A DNA stretch of 34,134 bases from Bhargavaea cecembensis (GTDB lineage Bacteria; Bacillota; Bacilli; Bacillales_A; Planococcaceae). Under the pieces are notes generated by a model. The model saw only the letters and a list, made by a program, of their open reading frames with translations, made no database searches and had not been told where the DNA came from. The stretch lies in NCBI RefSeq assembly GCF_000826125.2, contig NZ_LN651373.1, positions 1,549,126-1,583,259 of the forward strand, given 5' to 3'. Position 1 is the first letter of the stretch; the number at the start of each line of letters is the position of its first letter. Shown here piece after piece: positions 33,286 to 34,134 of this stretch. The position numbers and the translations under genes were made by a program.

Positions 33286-33489
33286 TCACGCCGCCAGCCA
33301 CTGGAAAAATGCGATGATTTCATTGAAGAACAGCCGCAGGAACCGGAGCATCTCGGCCGTAATGTACAAATACGCGATAAAAAACAGAAAAAAGGAAAAC
33401 TCCTTCTTGCCCGTCTGCTCAAAAAACAGGTGAAGGAAGGCGATGACGAGCCCGATGCCGGCGACCCGAAGGATGTCCTGCAGCTCCAA
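33286..33489 (-). CDS. spoIIIAC: Stage III sporulation protein SpoIIIAC
   Basis: A 67-residue protein with two membrane helices (about 8-24 and 32-50): MELQDILRVAGIGLVIAFLH, then LFFEQTGKKEFSFFLFFIAY and LYITAEMLRFLRLFF. The GKKEFSFF-type turn between helices is the family hallmark. The start is TTG 33487-33489, with GGAGGG 7 nt upstream. It is now the first gene of the operon: no spoIIIAA or spoIIIAB coding sequence lies between it and efp, only about 110 nt of leader after a sigma-E-like promoter. Confidence 0.9.
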   Translation of the reverse strand: MELQDILRVAGIGLVIAFLHLFFEQTGKKEFSFFLFFIAYLYITAEMLRFLRLFFNEIIAFFQWLAA

Positions 33490-33602
33490 ATGACGGCCCT
33501 CCCGTTTTCATGATCGGTTGCATAGCGGGTTGCGGACGAAGCGGACAACGGGTGCGCGAACAAGCGGAGGATCCGCCGGCCGGCTTCATCCTGTTGTTGC
33601 TT

Positions 33603-33631
33603 AATGTATGTACATGATTTTCCCCATATGA
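33603..33631 (-). promoter_or_regulatory. Candidate sigma-E-type promoter upstream of spoIIIAC
   Basis: On the minus strand TCATATG (33625-33631) and CATACATT (33603-33610) are 14 bases apart, fitting the mother-cell sigma-E pattern (kmATATT and CATACAnT). It points at spoIIIAC with a leader of about 110 nt. The -35 directly follows the efp terminator stem. Confidence 0.55.
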
Positions 33632-33659
33632 AAAGGCCCCCGCTTTGTGCGGAGGCCTT
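33630..33659 (-). terminator. Terminator after efp
   Basis: Stem AAGGCCTCCGC/GCGGGGGCCTT (33649-33659 with 33633-33643, one mismatch), followed on the minus strand by TTTTCAT. It lies about 10 nt after the efp stop. Confidence 0.8.
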
Positions 33660-33669
33660 GCGGTGTTTC

Positions 33670-34134
33670 TCATGCACGGGAGACGTAGTCGCCTTCCGAT
33701 GTGTTGATGATCAGCTTGTCGCCGGTGTTGACGAAGAACGGAACCTGAACGACGAGGCCGGTTTCCATTGTCGCCGGCTTGGAGCCGCCGCTGGCCGTGT
33801 CGCCCTTGATGCCCGGCTCGGTGTCCGTGACTTCCAGTTCGACCGTTGCCGGCAGTTCCACACCGAGCGTCTCGCCCTGGTACTGGATGATGTGGACTTC
33901 CATGTTTTCCTTCAGGAACTTCAATTCATACTCGATCTGGGAAGCATTGAGCTCGATCTGTTCGTACGAGTCGTTGTCCATGAACACGTGCTCGTCGCCG
34001 CTCGCATACAGGTACTGCATGCGCCGGTTGTCGATCTGGGCGCGTTCGACCTTCTCCCCGCCGCGGAATGTCTTTTCCGTGACGTTGCCGTTGCGAAGGT
34101 TGCGCAGCTTGGACCGTACGAATGCCGCCCCTTT
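33670..34134 (-). CDS. efp: Translation elongation factor P (5' end outside window)
   Basis: EF-P relieves ribosome stalling at polyproline stretches. The frame is open to the right edge, where the first complete codon is the lysine of the [10 protein letters not shown] loop, equivalent to K32, the residue that is modified in B. subtilis. The visible 154 residues cover [60 protein letters not shown] and the C-terminal OB domain ending [17 protein letters not shown]. An ATG at 34018-34020 is internal and not the start. It lies immediately upstream of spoIIIA, as in Bacillus. Confidence 0.96.
   Translation of the reverse strand, partial: KGAAFVRSKLRNLRNGNVTEKTFRGGEKVERAQIDNRRMQYLYASGDEHVFMDNDSYEQIELNASQIEYELKFLKENMEVHIIQYQGETLGVELPATVELEVTDTEPGIKGDTASGGSKPATMETGLVVQVPFFVNTGDKLIINTSEGDYVSRA

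Noticed and set aside
33490-33602. Remnant of spoIIIAA or spoIIIAB between efp and spoIIIAC
   Set aside because: Translations of all minus-strand frames here show no SpoIIIAB membrane tail or SpoIIIAA ATPase motif.

Overview
The window is chromosomal DNA from a Gram-positive member of the Bacillales. The gene order efp – spoIIIA – accB/accC/yqhY – nusB – folD – xseA/xseB – ispA – dxs – tlyA – argR – recN – spoIVB – spo0A – bkd is the Bacillus-type order. High G+C coding, many TTG/GTG starts and a reduced spoIIIA locus suggest a high-G+C Planococcaceae-like lineage that sporulates poorly or not at all. That placement is inference. Nearly every gene lies on the minus strand, so transcription runs right to left.

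Region 1 (1-6.8 kb) is accessory. It holds a WapA/Rhs-type wall-associated polymorphic toxin gene (639-6349) followed by a partial gene (1-624) that is probably its immunity gene. The toxin reading frame is broken by an in-frame TAA and by a single-base frameshift. Its C-terminal tip resembles a GIY-YIG (URI-fold) nuclease, and the tip and immunity DNA is visibly more A+T rich than the rest.

Region 2 (6.8-15.2 kb) is the branched-chain amino acid catabolism operon: bkdR, bcd, lpdV, bkdAA, bkdAB, bkdB. It has no ptb or buk. The BkdR-like regulator lacks the GAFTGA loop needed for sigma-54 contact, and no -24/-12 promoter is visible. A divergent DUF2627 membrane protein gene follows.

Region 3 (15.2-18.0 kb) holds a glycerophosphodiester phosphodiesterase, spo0A (with a plausible sigma-H promoter and 0A box) and a shortened spoIVB. 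Region 4 (18.0-19.0 kb) is a non-coding block with a 20-bp tandem array (about 13 units), a 21-bp array (about 6 units) and a truncated copy of a dispersed repeat.

Region 5 (19-30.4 kb) is housekeeping: recN, argR, tlyA, dxs, ispA, xseB, xseA, folD, nusB, yqhY, accC, accB, for DNA repair, arginine control, isoprenoid synthesis, one-carbon metabolism and fatty-acid synthesis. A full copy of the dispersed repeat lies at 30551-30711.

Region 6 (30.8-34.1 kb) is a reduced spoIIIA operon: AC, AD, AE, a 53-residue mini-AF, AG and AH. spoIIIAA and spoIIIAB are absent, so spoIIIAC lies directly behind a sigma-E-like promoter and the efp terminator. efp runs off the right edge at codon Lys32. The most interesting signals are this reduced but still open spoIIIA locus, the GAFTGA-less BkdR, the repeat arrays between spoIVB and recN, and the operator-like repeats at dxs and bkdR.
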